A stretch of 64,000 nucleotides of DNA from Chloroflexota bacterium (lineage in GTDB: Bacteria; Chloroflexota; UBA6077; JACCZL01). Within the stretch, counting starts at the first letter, position 1; every line of letters begins with the position of its first letter. Location: the NCBI GenBank assembly GCA_020845495.1, contig JADLFM010000001.1, positions 124,001 to 188,000 of the forward strand, read 5' to 3'. Positions 25,667 to 35,002 of the stretch are shown here, piece by piece. The translations under genes and the position numbers were made by a program. Under the pieces are notes generated by a model, which saw only the letters and a list, made by a program, of their open reading frames with translations, ran no database searches and was not told where the DNA came from.

Positions 25667-26617
25667 TCATCGGTTCGCGGGCCGCGCGTCGCGGTCGTGC
25701 CGCCAGGCGACGGTGCGTTCCAGCCCCTCCTCGAACGAGACGCGTGGTTCGTAGCCGAGCAGGTGGCGCGCCTTGTCGACGTCGGCCAGCGAGTGCTTGA
25801 CGTCACCCGGACGCGGCTTACCAAAGGCCGGCTCGATCGACGTCCGCATGATGCCGTTCAGCAGCCGGATCAGGTCGAGCAGGCTGTAACGCTGGCCGCA
25901 GGCGACGTTGAAGACCTGCCCGCCGACGCCCGGCGTCTCGGCCGCCTTCAGGTTCGCCTGCACCACGTTGTCGATGAAGGTGAAGTCGCGCGACTGGGTA
26001 CCGTCGCCATGGACGACCGGCCGCTCGCCGGCGGCCATCAGCGCGATGAATTTCGGGATGACCGCCGCGTACTCAGACAACGGATCTTGATACGGTCCAA
26101 AGACGTTGAAGTAGCGCAGCGATACCGTCTCCAGCCCGAACAGCCGGTTGAACACCGAGCAGTAGTACTCGCCGCTCAACTTGCTGACCGCGTAGGGCGA
26201 GAGGGGGTTGGGGGCCATCGTCTCGACCTTCGGCAGCACCGGCGTGTCGCCGTACACCGACGACGACGAGGCGCACACCACCCGGCCGACGCCGGCATCA
26301 CGCGCCGCGACCAATACGTTCAGCGTCCCGGTCACGTTCGACTCGTGGCTAGCCAGCGGGTCGCGAACCGAGCGGGCCACGGACGGCAGCGCCGCCTGAT
26401 GCAAGACCCGGTCGACGCCGAGCATGGCGCCGCGCAGCGTGTCGAGATCGCGGACGTCGCCCGTCACAACTTCGACGTCCGGCAGGTCGGCCAGATTCTC
26501 AGCCTTGCCGGTCACGAAGGTGTCGAGCACCCGAACCTGCTCGCCACGCGCTGCAAGCGCACGCGCCAGGTTCGAGCCGATGAAACCGGCCCCGCCGGTC
26601 ACGAGATAGCGCGCCAT
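25667..26617 (-). CDS. NAD-dependent sugar-nucleotide 4-epimerase family protein (316 aa)
   Basis: GGAGFIGS is at residues 8-15, the catalytic triad in ASSSSVYG and YAVSK, and the sugar loop RYFNVFGPYQDPLSEY matches UDP-GlcNAc/GalNAc-type 4-epimerases (WbpP/GalE group). It would make galacto-configured donors for the neighbouring transferases. ATG 26617 is one base after the preceding stop (TGATATG); the longer frame to 26740 overlaps that gene and is rejected. The protein differs clearly from the epimerase at 3516-4451, so the locus has its own copy. Confidence 0.88.
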   Translation of the reverse strand: MARYLVTGGAGFIGSNLARALAARGEQVRVLDTFVTGKAENLADLPDVEVVTGDVRDLDTLRGAMLGVDRVLHQAALPSVARSVRDPLASHESNVTGTLNVLVAARDAGVGRVVCASSSSVYGDTPVLPKVETMAPNPLSPYAVSKLSGEYYCSVFNRLFGLETVSLRYFNVFGPYQDPLSEYAAVIPKFIALMAAGERPVVHGDGTQSRDFTFIDNVVQANLKAAETPGVGGQVFNVACGQRYSLLDLIRLLNGIMRTSIEPAFGKPRPGDVKHSLADVDKARHLLGYEPRVSFEEGLERTVAWRHDRDARPANR

Positions 26618-26618
26618 A

Positions 26619-28187
26619 TCAGACCACCGCTCCAGCAGCCGTCGCCCGCGCCGGTGCGGCACGTCGGGACTGCCACCAGGAGTAGACCCAGACCGCGCCA
26701 AGCCCCCCGACCGTGAAGGCCGACGGGAACAGCATCGCACGGTGACGATAGATCGTGCCGACGTTCCCCTCGATCATGGCGAACACCACGGCTAGCCCGC
26801 CGGCGAAGGCGACCGGCATGAACAGGTCCCGCCAGCGGCTTCGCCCAAGCGCGACAAGTGCCACGACCGAGAGCGCCTCGAGCAGATACCAACCAAGCGT
26901 CTCCGGCACGAGCGTGACGTCTTTCAAGCGGTGGGCGCGCCAGGGGAAGGGCGAGAACAGCACGTAGGGCATCACGATCGGAATGTTCCGGAGTTGGATC
27001 GACCAACCGCCCTCATAGCGGCTGATCCGGTCCGGAAGATCGATCCCCGATTCAGCCGTATCCGAGCCGAACACGCGGCTGGAGTCGATCGCTTCGAGGC
27101 GCTTGTCGGTCACGTAGCGCAAGCCGAACCACTGGGTGTTCTGGTTCATCACGAGCATGACTACCATGATGCTGGCGACGAGGACCGCGCCCGTCTTCAG
27201 CCGCTCGCGCCAGGGGTCTCGATTCACCAGGAAGAAGGCGATCGGCACGAGCCAGCCGAATGCGTAAAACACGTAGAGTCGGAGACTCTCCAGCGTCGCC
27301 AGCACGACGAGCAGCCCCGCCAATACCAGCAGCCCAGACCAGCGCCCGCCAGCCCCCAGAGCATCCGAGGCACCAGGCCGGCGCCGCTCCCTGCCGGGCA
27401 CGGGCAGGTCCGGCCGTTGAGCGAAGCGCAGCGCCAGGAACATCAACGCCGCGATCAACACGACGACCATGATGTCCTTCAGGTTGATGATCGACCAGAG
27501 CACCAGCGACGGCCAGAACGCCGCCCCGAGCGCCGCGAACTGCCCGACCCTCCAGCCGCCCAGGAGCCGGCCGAGCCCGTAGAACGGCGCGATAGCTAGC
27601 GCGCCGAGCAGGCAATTTAAGAGTTTCGGCGCCATCACCAGCGTCGAGCCCATCACGTCCGGCTCGAAGTCGCGCACGTTGCCGACCCCGCCGAGGGCGT
27701 AGATGACGTAGTACAGTCCGCCGACCGCGTAGGTATAGAACTTGAGCAGATACTTGTCGCTCGGATCGATGCCCTCTTCCAGGCCCAGCCACAGCTTGGC
27801 CAGCCCCCAGGCTACCTTGTGGTAGGCCCGGTCGTCCTCGAAGAGGAAGCCGACCCAGGTGCCGGTGATCTCGCCCTGCTTGTTCTTGGAGATCGTCACC
27901 AGCATCGGGTGGGCGGCCACGGCGATCGCGACCCGAACCGCGAACGCCACCAGGAACAGCGTCAGCAGAAAGCGCCGCTCTTGCCCCCGGAAGAAGAGGG
28001 CAATCAGGGCGGGGCCAAGCGCAAGGCCGGCCAGCCCGAGGGGGATCATCTCGGACTGCCCTCGGCCCCAGAGCACGCCAAACGCAGCCAGGGTGACGAT
28101 CAGGCTCAGCGCTCGCAGACCCAGGTGGACCAGATCGCCGATAGTTCGGCGCTGCTCTGGCGACCGAGGCGGTGCAGCCACGCTCAC
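26619..28187 (-). CDS. polytopic membrane protein, GT39-like or glycan polymerase-like (522 aa)
   Basis: About 11-13 membrane spans. Between them a periplasmic-type loop contains FLFEDDRAYHKVAWGLAKL and, later, FWPSLVLWSIINLKDIMVVV. The acidic pair early on and the W-S-x-x-x-LKD segment are typical of GT-C proteins (dolichyl-phosphate-mannose transferase superfamily), which use a lipid-linked sugar outside the membrane. Alternatively it could be the Wzy-like polymerase of the locus. I chose GTG 28187, after the upstream stop; a GTG at 28226 would overlap the methyltransferase gene by 32 bases. Confidence 0.68.
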   Translation of the reverse strand: MSVAAPPRSPEQRRTIGDLVHLGLRALSLIVTLAAFGVLWGRGQSEMIPLGLAGLALGPALIALFFRGQERRFLLTLFLVAFAVRVAIAVAAHPMLVTISKNKQGEITGTWVGFLFEDDRAYHKVAWGLAKLWLGLEEGIDPSDKYLLKFYTYAVGGLYYVIYALGGVGNVRDFEPDVMGSTLVMAPKLLNCLLGALAIAPFYGLGRLLGGWRVGQFAALGAAFWPSLVLWSIINLKDIMVVVLIAALMFLALRFAQRPDLPVPGRERRRPGASDALGAGGRWSGLLVLAGLLVVLATLESLRLYVFYAFGWLVPIAFFLVNRDPWRERLKTGAVLVASIMVVMLVMNQNTQWFGLRYVTDKRLEAIDSSRVFGSDTAESGIDLPDRISRYEGGWSIQLRNIPIVMPYVLFSPFPWRAHRLKDVTLVPETLGWYLLEALSVVALVALGRSRWRDLFMPVAFAGGLAVVFAMIEGNVGTIYRHRAMLFPSAFTVGGLGAVWVYSWWQSRRAAPARATAAGAVV

Positions 28188-28194
28188 GACGCTC

Positions 28195-29136
28195 TCACGG
28201 TTCGAGTGGTCCCCCGTGTGCCGCACCCGCGGGCACGGCGTCGGCCCGAAGTGTACCGGTCGACGGCAGTTTCTCGGCTACCACGGCGATATCCGTCGCG
28301 AGCGGCCCAAAGCCGAGCCCCCCCGCCCGCTGGAGCCGAGCGATCCCGTGGGCCACCAGGCGCAACCCGCACTTCCAGGCCGCGCCGTCCTGAATCGGGA
28401 GCGGCACGAACGCCAGCCGGATCCGGAAGCCGTGCTCCACGAGCGTCGAGGCGAGCGTCTCGATGGTGTAGTGAACGACGTGCTCTTTGGCGTCGAAGAT
28501 CTCGACCCGGTTCAAGCGCAGAAGCTTGCGGATCAGGCGATACTTGAACAGGTTGTAGCGGCCGTTCGGCACCTTGACGAACAGCAGGCCGTCGTCCTTC
28601 AGCACTCGGCTGACCTCGGCCAGCAGGTCGCGCGGGTCATCGACGTGCTCGAAGACGTCCACCAGCGTCACGATATCGGCGGAGCGGTCCGCAAGGCCGG
28701 CATCCTGAAGCAGGGCGTTCCGGACGTCCAGACCGTAGAACTCACGCGCCAGCGCCGCCCCGATGGGTGATGGCTCCACCCCGACGAGCGTCCAGCTCAT
28801 GCCGCGCGCCTTGCGGAGAAAGAAGCCGCAATGCGTCCCCACGTCCAGGAGGGTGCCGGTCGGTTTGAGCCGCCGGAGCACACCCAGCTCCTGCTCGTAA
28901 TTGGGGTCACGGTTGTGGCTGGCCTCGCCGCGTAGGATCGCGCCGTACTTCCGCAGCACGTCAGCCCGCTCGCCGTGGTAATGGGCCTGCGGCTCGGCGA
29001 AGCGCGGTGTGACGTACAGCAGCGAGCAACGCAAGCAGCGGACGATCCCGAGCGGCCCCTCACGGGCCACACGCTGGGGTCGATCGACGCCGCAGCGGGG
29101 ACAGGGAACGTGGACCAGGGCGTGCGCGGCGGTCAT
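28195..29136 (-). CDS. SAM-dependent methyltransferase with N-terminal zinc-ribbon-like motif (313 aa)
   Basis: CPRCG near residue 12 and CLRCS near 34 form a likely zinc ribbon. The Rossmann methyltransferase follows: GTLLDVGTHCGFFLRKA (motif I), VGVEPSPIGAAL, ADIVTLVDVFEHVDDP and LLFVKVPNGRYN. This ribbon-plus-methyltransferase layout is common in sugar C- or O-methyltransferases of polysaccharide loci. It overlaps its upstream neighbour by ATGA at 29133-29136. The methylated position is unknown. Confidence 0.85.
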   Translation of the reverse strand: MTAAHALVHVPCPRCGVDRPQRVAREGPLGIVRCLRCSLLYVTPRFAEPQAHYHGERADVLRKYGAILRGEASHNRDPNYEQELGVLRRLKPTGTLLDVGTHCGFFLRKARGMSWTLVGVEPSPIGAALAREFYGLDVRNALLQDAGLADRSADIVTLVDVFEHVDDPRDLLAEVSRVLKDDGLLFVKVPNGRYNLFKYRLIRKLLRLNRVEIFDAKEHVVHYTIETLASTLVEHGFRIRLAFVPLPIQDGAAWKCGLRLVAHGIARLQRAGGLGFGPLATDIAVVAEKLPSTGTLRADAVPAGAAHGGPLEP

Positions 29137-30578
29137 CGGATGGCATCGCTCCAGGGGAGGTCAGGTCGGGGCACGTCGGACTGGGGAGCACTGGACTGGC
29201 CGGCGTCAGCATGCTGAGCGTCGACCCGGGTGGCGTCAGAGCGGCTCGCGCCGGGCTGGAACGTGTCAGCCAGGACGGCGTCTGGCTGAGCAGCATCAGA
29301 CGAGCAAACGGCGCTGGTGGCGCCTGCGCTGCTCGCCGAACCGTTTCGATTGCCGCCACGGCAAGTACCGGCTCTGAGGCTACGCAGCCGCGACAGCACG
29401 CTTCGCCTACCCGGGCGAGGCCACGGACGATCGTCCAGTACGAGCACACCCTGGTAGAGCGCGTCAGTCTGAGCGACCATCCGTTCCAGGCTGAACGCGC
29501 GCTCGACGCGCTGACGGCCGGCCGTCCCGAAGCGTACCGCAAGGTCCGAATCGGAGAGCACCTGAACGATGGCGCTGGCCAATGCGGCCGGATTGCCGGG
29601 CGGCACCAGTCGGCCGGTCTCACCGTCCACGACGATCTCAGGGATCGGCCCGACCGCTGAGGCAACGACCGGCCGCCCGGCCGCCATCGCTTCGAGCAGG
29701 ACCAGGCCAAAACCCTCCCAGAGCGACGGCAGTACCAACAGGTCGAGGTCGGCCAGGACATCGGCCACATCGGCCCGAAACCCCTCGAACGTGACGTTAT
29801 CGGCGACGCCGCGCGCCCCAGCGTAGGCTCGTAGCTCCGCAACCGTGCTCAACTCCTCGTGGCCGACGATCCGAACGTGCAGATCGGGCAGCCGTTCGAG
29901 GACGGCGGGGAGTGCGTCGAAGAGCACTCGGTGGCCCTTCTGGGGTGCGAGGCGAGCGATCACCCCCAGGGTGGGCCGGTCGTCGGCGCCGCGCCGCAAC
30001 GGCGGCCGCCGGTCGGCGTCGAACGGAACCGCGTCGAGGCCGTAATGGATCCGCGCGATCTTCGCTGCCGGCAGGCGCGCCTCGTCGCGCAGGTAGTCAG
30101 CCACGGCATCCGAGATGGCGACGATCCGGTCCAGTCCACGCGCCGAGGCTCGTGCCAGCGTGGCATACCGAGGCTGAACGTAGAACTCGTCGACGTTGTG
30201 GGCGGTCCGAACGACCCACGGACGCCGGCTGCCGGTGCTGCTGGCCAGCCGCGCGGCGCAGACGGCGGCAAGCTCGGTGCGGAACGAGTGCGCGTGCACG
30301 AGGTCGAAGCCGCCGCGCAGCACCAGCCGCGCGAACCGGGCGAACGCTGCCGGGTCGCTCCGGCGCCGCGCCCCGAGGTCGATCGTACGGACGCCGGCCG
30401 CCCGGAACAGCGGCAGCATCGGCAGCGCCTCATCCGGCTCGGCCTCGAAGACGGCCAGCCACGGCTCGTAGCGCTGCCGGTCGAGCCGCGCGAGCAGAGC
30501 CAGGACGTGCTGCTCGCAGCCGCCGACCGTTCCGCCGGAGAGGACGTGCAGCAGCCGCGCCGGCCGTCCGGCCGTCAC
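29133..30578 (-). CDS. GT4-family glycosyltransferase with Asp/Ser/Ala-rich C-terminal tail (481 aa)
   Basis: LLHVLSGGTVGGCEQHVLAL begins the acceptor domain; the donor domain has GVIARLAPQKGHRVLFDALP, VRIVGHEELS and EGFGLVLLEAMAAGRPVVAS. The catalytic body ends near residue 385. The last ~95 residues are a low-complexity tail with recurring (Q/R/S)-x-DA words, such as SDAAQPDAVLADTFQPG and RVDAQHADAGQSSAPQ, which other GT4 enzymes lack. GTG 30578 overlaps the deacetylase stop (GTGA); a far longer reading to 31688 is an antisense-like artefact of the high GC. Confidence 0.85.
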   Translation of the reverse strand: MTAGRPARLLHVLSGGTVGGCEQHVLALLARLDRQRYEPWLAVFEAEPDEALPMLPLFRAAGVRTIDLGARRRSDPAAFARFARLVLRGGFDLVHAHSFRTELAAVCAARLASSTGSRRPWVVRTAHNVDEFYVQPRYATLARASARGLDRIVAISDAVADYLRDEARLPAAKIARIHYGLDAVPFDADRRPPLRRGADDRPTLGVIARLAPQKGHRVLFDALPAVLERLPDLHVRIVGHEELSTVAELRAYAGARGVADNVTFEGFRADVADVLADLDLLVLPSLWEGFGLVLLEAMAAGRPVVASAVGPIPEIVVDGETGRLVPPGNPAALASAIVQVLSDSDLAVRFGTAGRQRVERAFSLERMVAQTDALYQGVLVLDDRPWPRPGRRSVLSRLRSLRAGTCRGGNRNGSASSAGATSAVCSSDAAQPDAVLADTFQPGASRSDATRVDAQHADAGQSSAPQSDVPRPDLPWSDAIR

Positions 30579-31477
30579 GCGGTGGCCGCCAGTTGCCGGT
30601 AGCTGATTCGCTCGACCCCGAGATCGTCGAGAAGGGAGCGGAGATCGCGTGCCGCCAGCACCCGCACTTCCTCCTCGCGCCAGCGGGCCGCCACCTGCCC
30701 ACCGTCGAGCAGGTTCTCCAGCCGGCTGTCGCTGAAACCAGGATGGACCATCAGTTCGGTCGAGCCGTGCTCCAGTTCGCTCAGGTCGCGCGCCAGCCCG
30801 CCATACAGGTCGTTGGGGTAGCGACGCAGGCAGGAGAAGGTCGAGAGGAAGTGGTCGGTCGTCTGGACGCCGTGCCACTTCAGGAAGCGACGGTAGCGGT
30901 GGGCCAGCCCTGACATGACGTGGTTCTTCCAGAACGCCTCGCTGCGCAGGTAGTTGCGGTACGCGCGCTCGTCTGAGAACATCGCGCGGTTCATCTGCTC
31001 CTGCTGCATCCGGATCGGCAGCCGGTAGATCTTGGCGACCGGGACCACGACCTTGAAGAACAGATCGGGGTACATGTAGACGCTCTCGTGACTGTCCAGG
31101 TGGCTCGGCTCGATGCCGGCCGCGATCACCTTGTCGACCTGAGCGCGAAACTCCTCGTAGACCTGAATCATGCTGATCTGGCCGAGGATGAGCCGCTGGA
31201 GGAATGGACGCCGCCGGAAGAAGTAGCCGTTCTCGTCGACCAGCGTGTGCACACGATCCTGGGGCAAGATCGGCATGCCGTGGGTCAGGTTCAGGTGGAC
31301 GCCGACGGCGAGGTCCGGGTACTTCCGGGAGAGTGCGACCGCGTGGTCGAACGCCCAGAAGTTGGACACCATCGTCGTGCTCGTCACGATGCCGTGAGCG
31401 TGCACCTCGATGATGCCTTCGTTGATGCCCTCGGTCAGGCCGAACTCGTCCGCGTTTACGATCAGGGAACGCCGCAT
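30575..31477 (-). CDS. ChbG/YdjC-family carbohydrate deacetylase (300 aa)
   Basis: MRRSLIVNADEFGLTEGINE carries the catalytic Asp and the Asp-Glu of the family metal site; VGVHLNLTHG and HLDSHESVYMYPD supply the His ligands; ELMVHPGFSD is the last conserved motif. These enzymes remove N-acetyl groups from GlcNAc-containing oligosaccharides or lipid-linked sugars with a divalent metal. In this locus it may free an amine that the neighbouring acyltransferase then modifies. ATG 31477 has AGAG upstream and overlaps the aminotransferase gene by 16 bases; the frame up to 31522 is possible but adds only a basic stretch. Confidence 0.85.
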   Translation of the reverse strand: MRRSLIVNADEFGLTEGINEGIIEVHAHGIVTSTTMVSNFWAFDHAVALSRKYPDLAVGVHLNLTHGMPILPQDRVHTLVDENGYFFRRRPFLQRLILGQISMIQVYEEFRAQVDKVIAAGIEPSHLDSHESVYMYPDLFFKVVVPVAKIYRLPIRMQQEQMNRAMFSDERAYRNYLRSEAFWKNHVMSGLAHRYRRFLKWHGVQTTDHFLSTFSCLRRYPNDLYGGLARDLSELEHGSTELMVHPGFSDSRLENLLDGGQVAARWREEEVRVLAARDLRSLLDDLGVERISYRQLAATA

Positions 31478-32580
31478 GTCTCTTTCGCCTCGCCGAGCGA
31501 CGGCAACAGCCGCGCCAGCCATTCCAGCCCGTCGGAGGGTAGTCGCTGGTGAACCGGCAGGATGAGGATCCGGTCGCGCAGCCAGCGCGCATCAGGATAA
31601 CGTTCGAGGTCGACCTCCTGGGGAAGATGCTCCCAGTAGGTGCGGACGTTGACGCCGCGCCGCAGGAGCGTGTCGCGCCAGCGGTCACGGTCCTCGGCTA
31701 CGAGTGGCAGCCCGAGCGGACAGACGCCTGGCGGCAGGCTGCTGAAGATCGGCCGCGCCCATGACAGCGAGCGGCAGGCGTCGAGCAGGCGTGCATAGTT
31801 GCGCCGCCGCCGTGCCACGATCCGCTCGGCGTTCGCCGCCCGCAGCAGCCGCCAGGCAGCCTCGGAGCCGGCTGCCATCTCGACCGGCGCGCCGCTCGAA
31901 CGGTCATGCAGGCCGCGGCGCATGCCTGGTCGCTGAAGGAGCGCCAGGCGTGGCGACCAGCCGACCGCCTGCTCGACCGTCCCGAGCGCACGGTAGGCGA
32001 GTCGCCGAGCCGTCCGCGCGGCGCCTGGCCGCCTGGCCGGCGCGGTGGCGTCCAGGCCGGGTCGATTCAGCACCAGCGACCCTCCGTCCGGCAGCGGGAG
32101 CGATTTCCAGGGACTGAAGATCGCGAGCGCCCCGAACGAGCCGAGCGGCCGGTCTCCGAGACGACTATAGAGTGCATGCGCGCAATCTTCGATCAGCACG
32201 ATCCCGCGACGCTCGCACAGGCTGGCGACCTCCTCGACTGGCCCTGGGAACCCAAGATAGTGAATTAGCACGACCGCCCGGGTACGCGCGTCGATTGCCG
32301 CCTCAACGTCCCGCACGTCGACATCGAGCCGACGACCGACCGGGTAGAACGTCGGGCGCGCCCCCACCCCGAGCACCGGGCTCACGACCGACTCGCACAG
32401 GTAGGCCGGCAGCAGTACCTCGTCGCCGTCGCCAAGCCCGAGCGCGCCGAGCCCCGCCTGAAGCGCCGCGCGTCCGCTCCCGTAGAACCGCGCCCGCTCG
32501 CCGGTCGGGTCGTCGCAGCGGCGTGTTATGCCAGAAAGGTCCAGAGGAGTCAACGGCGGGTCCGGCGCGAGGTACGGCAC
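31462..32580 (-). CDS. DegT/DnrJ/EryC1/StrS-type PLP aminotransferase (372 aa)
   Basis: A fold-type I PLP enzyme that aminates keto-sugars. FYGSGRAALQAGLGAL binds the cofactor phosphate; VVLIHYLGFPG and IEDCAHAL hold the Asp that pairs with the pyridine nitrogen; FSPWKSLPLPDGG holds the Schiff-base Lys. The C-terminal PVHQRLPSDGLEWLARLL is the usual final helix. GTG start with GGGAGGGG at good spacing, four bases after the previous stop. It indicates an amino sugar in the product glycan. Confidence 0.88.
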   Translation of the reverse strand: MPYLAPDPPLTPLDLSGITRRCDDPTGERARFYGSGRAALQAGLGALGLGDGDEVLLPAYLCESVVSPVLGVGARPTFYPVGRRLDVDVRDVEAAIDARTRAVVLIHYLGFPGPVEEVASLCERRGIVLIEDCAHALYSRLGDRPLGSFGALAIFSPWKSLPLPDGGSLVLNRPGLDATAPARRPGAARTARRLAYRALGTVEQAVGWSPRLALLQRPGMRRGLHDRSSGAPVEMAAGSEAAWRLLRAANAERIVARRRRNYARLLDACRSLSWARPIFSSLPPGVCPLGLPLVAEDRDRWRDTLLRRGVNVRTYWEHLPQEVDLERYPDARWLRDRILILPVHQRLPSDGLEWLARLLPSLGEAKETCGVP

Positions 32581-32582
32581 GC

Positions 32583-33761
32583 TCAGCCCCTCCCCGTCAG
32601 CAGCGGGAGCGTCGTGACCGCGGACCGTGCCCGCCCGAGCCAGTGCCGCCGCGCCCGTTGGAGCAGGGTTGAGGAGCGCGCTCGCTGCCGCACCCGCTGC
32701 CAGCCGACCAGCGCCGCGAACGCCGCCTGTCCGCGCAGGCCGGGCGCGGCGAGGACGAGGCGAACCGTCTGCCGCTCCTCGGTGACCCAGCGCGCCTTGT
32801 ACGGCTCGTCGCCGAGCATGAAGTCGAACCGATGCAGCCCGCGCGCATAGGCCCGTTCCACGAGATGCGCGAGCAGCAGGCTGCTTGGCGCCAGTGCTGC
32901 AAGCTCCGGATCCCAGGCCGGCAGGTAGTACGAGTAGGTGTCACGATCTACGAAGCCGATGCTGCCGGCCACCGCGACGCCGCCACACTCCAGGAGCGTC
33001 AGGTCGAGCAGGCCACGCGCCGCATAGCGAGGCAAGGCGTCGACGTAGAAGCGCCGCCCCCGCTCCGACGACGAGAAGAGCGTCGAGGTGTACTGTCCGT
33101 CCCAGCGCTTCGCGTGGAGCGCGACGAGCGTCGCCAGCGCCGCCCTGACGTCCTCTGGCCGCTCGACAGTCCGGAACCGAACCTCGCCCCGCTCCCCCAG
33201 GCGCCGAAGTCTCGAACGCAAGTTGTAGCGGAAGCGGCCCGGACGAGTTTTCAAGAAGTTCTCGTACGTTCCGTCGAGCGCGATGGCGGGGCGGGCATGG
33301 CCCGGCAGTACGGCGCACGACAGGCCATACTCGCGCGCGAGCACCGTCAGGTCGTGCACGGTGGGCGACTCGGCTGGCAGACCGGGCAGATCGATCGCGT
33401 CCCAGCCCGTCCCAGCCAGAAGCAGCCCGTCGAGCAGCGTACCGAGTGCCCGCCGCCGACGCTCCGGCTGCGGCGGTAGCAACAGGTCCAGGTAGTCGCT
33501 CACGCCGACTCCCAGCGGACGCAGGACGGTGAACGGAGACACTCCGAGCCGCGCCCGCCCGAGCGGCGCCAGCGCGGCCACCTGGTCTTCCTCTGCGACT
33601 CCAAACAGGAGCGGCCGAGTGCCCGATCCCAGCGTCCGCCACCAGGATTCGAGCCATTCTGGCGTGAGGAACAGCGTCTCGGTCGGGGCAGCCTGCCGAA
33701 GCTGCTCCCAGGCCGCTCGCGCCCGCGCAGTGGTCGGCCAGTCGAGGCGGATCAGCCGCAT
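32583..33761 (-). CDS. FemAB/CelD-like acyltransferase (GNAT_6 type, 392 aa)
   Basis: Two tandem GNAT-like halves. The second half has FLKTRPGRFRYNLRSRLRRL, ALHAKRWDGQ and the hallmark FDFMLGDEPYKARWVTEER. This family includes FemAB aminoacyl transferases and CelD-like proteins of polysaccharide loci that acylate sugar amines; the acyl donor (aminoacyl-tRNA or acyl-CoA) cannot be read. The start ATG overlaps the upstream glycosyltransferase stop by ten bases. Close coupling with the aminotransferase suggests sequential work: make an amino sugar, then acylate it. Confidence 0.82.
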   Translation of the reverse strand: MRLIRLDWPTTARARAAWEQLRQAAPTETLFLTPEWLESWWRTLGSGTRPLLFGVAEEDQVAALAPLGRARLGVSPFTVLRPLGVGVSDYLDLLLPPQPERRRRALGTLLDGLLLAGTGWDAIDLPGLPAESPTVHDLTVLAREYGLSCAVLPGHARPAIALDGTYENFLKTRPGRFRYNLRSRLRRLGERGEVRFRTVERPEDVRAALATLVALHAKRWDGQYTSTLFSSSERGRRFYVDALPRYAARGLLDLTLLECGGVAVAGSIGFVDRDTYSYYLPAWDPELAALAPSSLLLAHLVERAYARGLHRFDFMLGDEPYKARWVTEERQTVRLVLAAPGLRGQAAFAALVGWQRVRQRARSSTLLQRARRHWLGRARSAVTTLPLLTGRG

Positions 33762-35002
33762 CCGTACATCGCCTCGTAGCGCGCCGCCATCCGTTCGACG
33801 GCATACTCGCGGGTCACCCGCTGGCGCCCGCCCTGTCCGAGCCGCGCCCGCAGGGTGTCATCCTCGAGCAGGCGCAGGCTGCGTTCGGCCACCTCGTCCA
33901 CGTCGAACGGGTTGACCAGCACACCGGTCTCGCCGTCCACGATCGCCTCGGGCGTCCCGCCGAGGCGGGTGCCCACAACTGGCACCCCGAGCGCCATCGC
34001 CTCCAGATTCACGGTCGGGAACGGGTCCAGGTAGGTCGAGAGGTTCAGGAACGCCATCGCAGCGGCCAGCACATCGTAGTAATCGGCATGCTTCAGGAAG
34101 CCGGGGAAACTCACTCGCCCGCCCACCCCCAGCCGAGTTGCGCGCTCCTCCAGGCTGTCGCGGAACCAGCCTCGGTCGCCCAGGACGACGAGCCTTGCCG
34201 TCGGGTGCCGTTCCGCCACGCGTGCGAAGGCGTCAACCGCTTGATTCTGGCCCTTGAAATAGTGGAGCCGGCCGCCGGTTACGAGCAGCGGGTCCGTGCC
34301 CCAGCCGTGCCGCTCTCGCGCCCGCGCGCCATCCGCACCAGCCAGGGCCGAATCATCGAGCGGCAGGCCGTTTGGCACGACGGCATCGACGCGGATGCCG
34401 TTCGCCGCCAGTGCGTCGGCGAGACTCTGGCTCACCGAGGCGGCCTGCCACACGACATGATTCAGCAGTACGCGCAGCAGCCGCCCGCGGGGCGGGAACA
34501 CCCAGTAGTGCTGGCGGCAACTCCGGCAGGCGCGCGGATTGGCGCGATAGTCAGGGCATAGCGGGAGCGGCGCGGCCGGGTCGATCCAGCACTTGAATTT
34601 GCTGTAGCAGAACGGCTGCGCGTCCTGGTAGGTCAGCACAACCCGCGCGCCCGCCTGGCGGGCCTGCCCGATGCTGTGGTACGAGAGGTGGCTGTGGACG
34701 TTCCAGGCGTGTACCACGTCCGGCCGGTAGTCCCGCAGCACCCGCGCAACCTTGCCAGCCACGAGCGGGTTGTAGAGCGCCACGATCGGCCGCAGTCGGG
34801 GGTGGTAGGCCGAATGGAGCGTACGGACCGTCACGCCGTTCACGGTGTCCACCGAATCCGGGCCGCGTGACGTGGTAAGCACCTCGACCGTCCAGCGGTC
34901 CTTGAGCGCGTTCGCCAGGTGCGCGACGACCACCTCACCCCCGCCACGCATGTCAAAGGCATCGGCAAGGAAGAGCATGCGCGGGCGCTGAGAAGCGGTC
35001 AT
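33752..35002 (-). CDS. GT4-family glycosyltransferase (416 aa)
   Basis: MLFLADAFDMRGGGEVVVAH opens the acceptor side. A Cys-rich segment (around SKFKCW..LCPDYRANPRACRSC) at about residues 130-165 matches a GT4 subgroup with a small metal site. Donor side: VTGGRLHYFKGQNQAVDAFA, DPFPTVNLEAMALGVPVVGT (Asp replaces the first Glu). ATG 35002 overlaps the flippase stop (ATGA). The frame runs to 35611 but that extension lies inside the flippase gene in another frame and is rejected. Confidence 0.87.
   Translation of the reverse strand: MTASQRPRMLFLADAFDMRGGGEVVVAHLANALKDRWTVEVLTTSRGPDSVDTVNGVTVRTLHSAYHPRLRPIVALYNPLVAGKVARVLRDYRPDVVHAWNVHSHLSYHSIGQARQAGARVVLTYQDAQPFCYSKFKCWIDPAAPLPLCPDYRANPRACRSCRQHYWVFPPRGRLLRVLLNHVVWQAASVSQSLADALAANGIRVDAVVPNGLPLDDSALAGADGARARERHGWGTDPLLVTGGRLHYFKGQNQAVDAFARVAERHPTARLVVLGDRGWFRDSLEERATRLGVGGRVSFPGFLKHADYYDVLAAAMAFLNLSTYLDPFPTVNLEAMALGVPVVGTRLGGTPEAIVDGETGVLVNPFDVDEVAERSLRLLEDDTLRARLGQGGRQRVTREYAVERMAARYEAMYGCG

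Noticed and set aside
30579..31688. Long N-terminal extension of the glycosyltransferase at 29133-30578
   Set aside because: It shadows the ChbG gene in another frame; the GTGA overlap gives a natural start.
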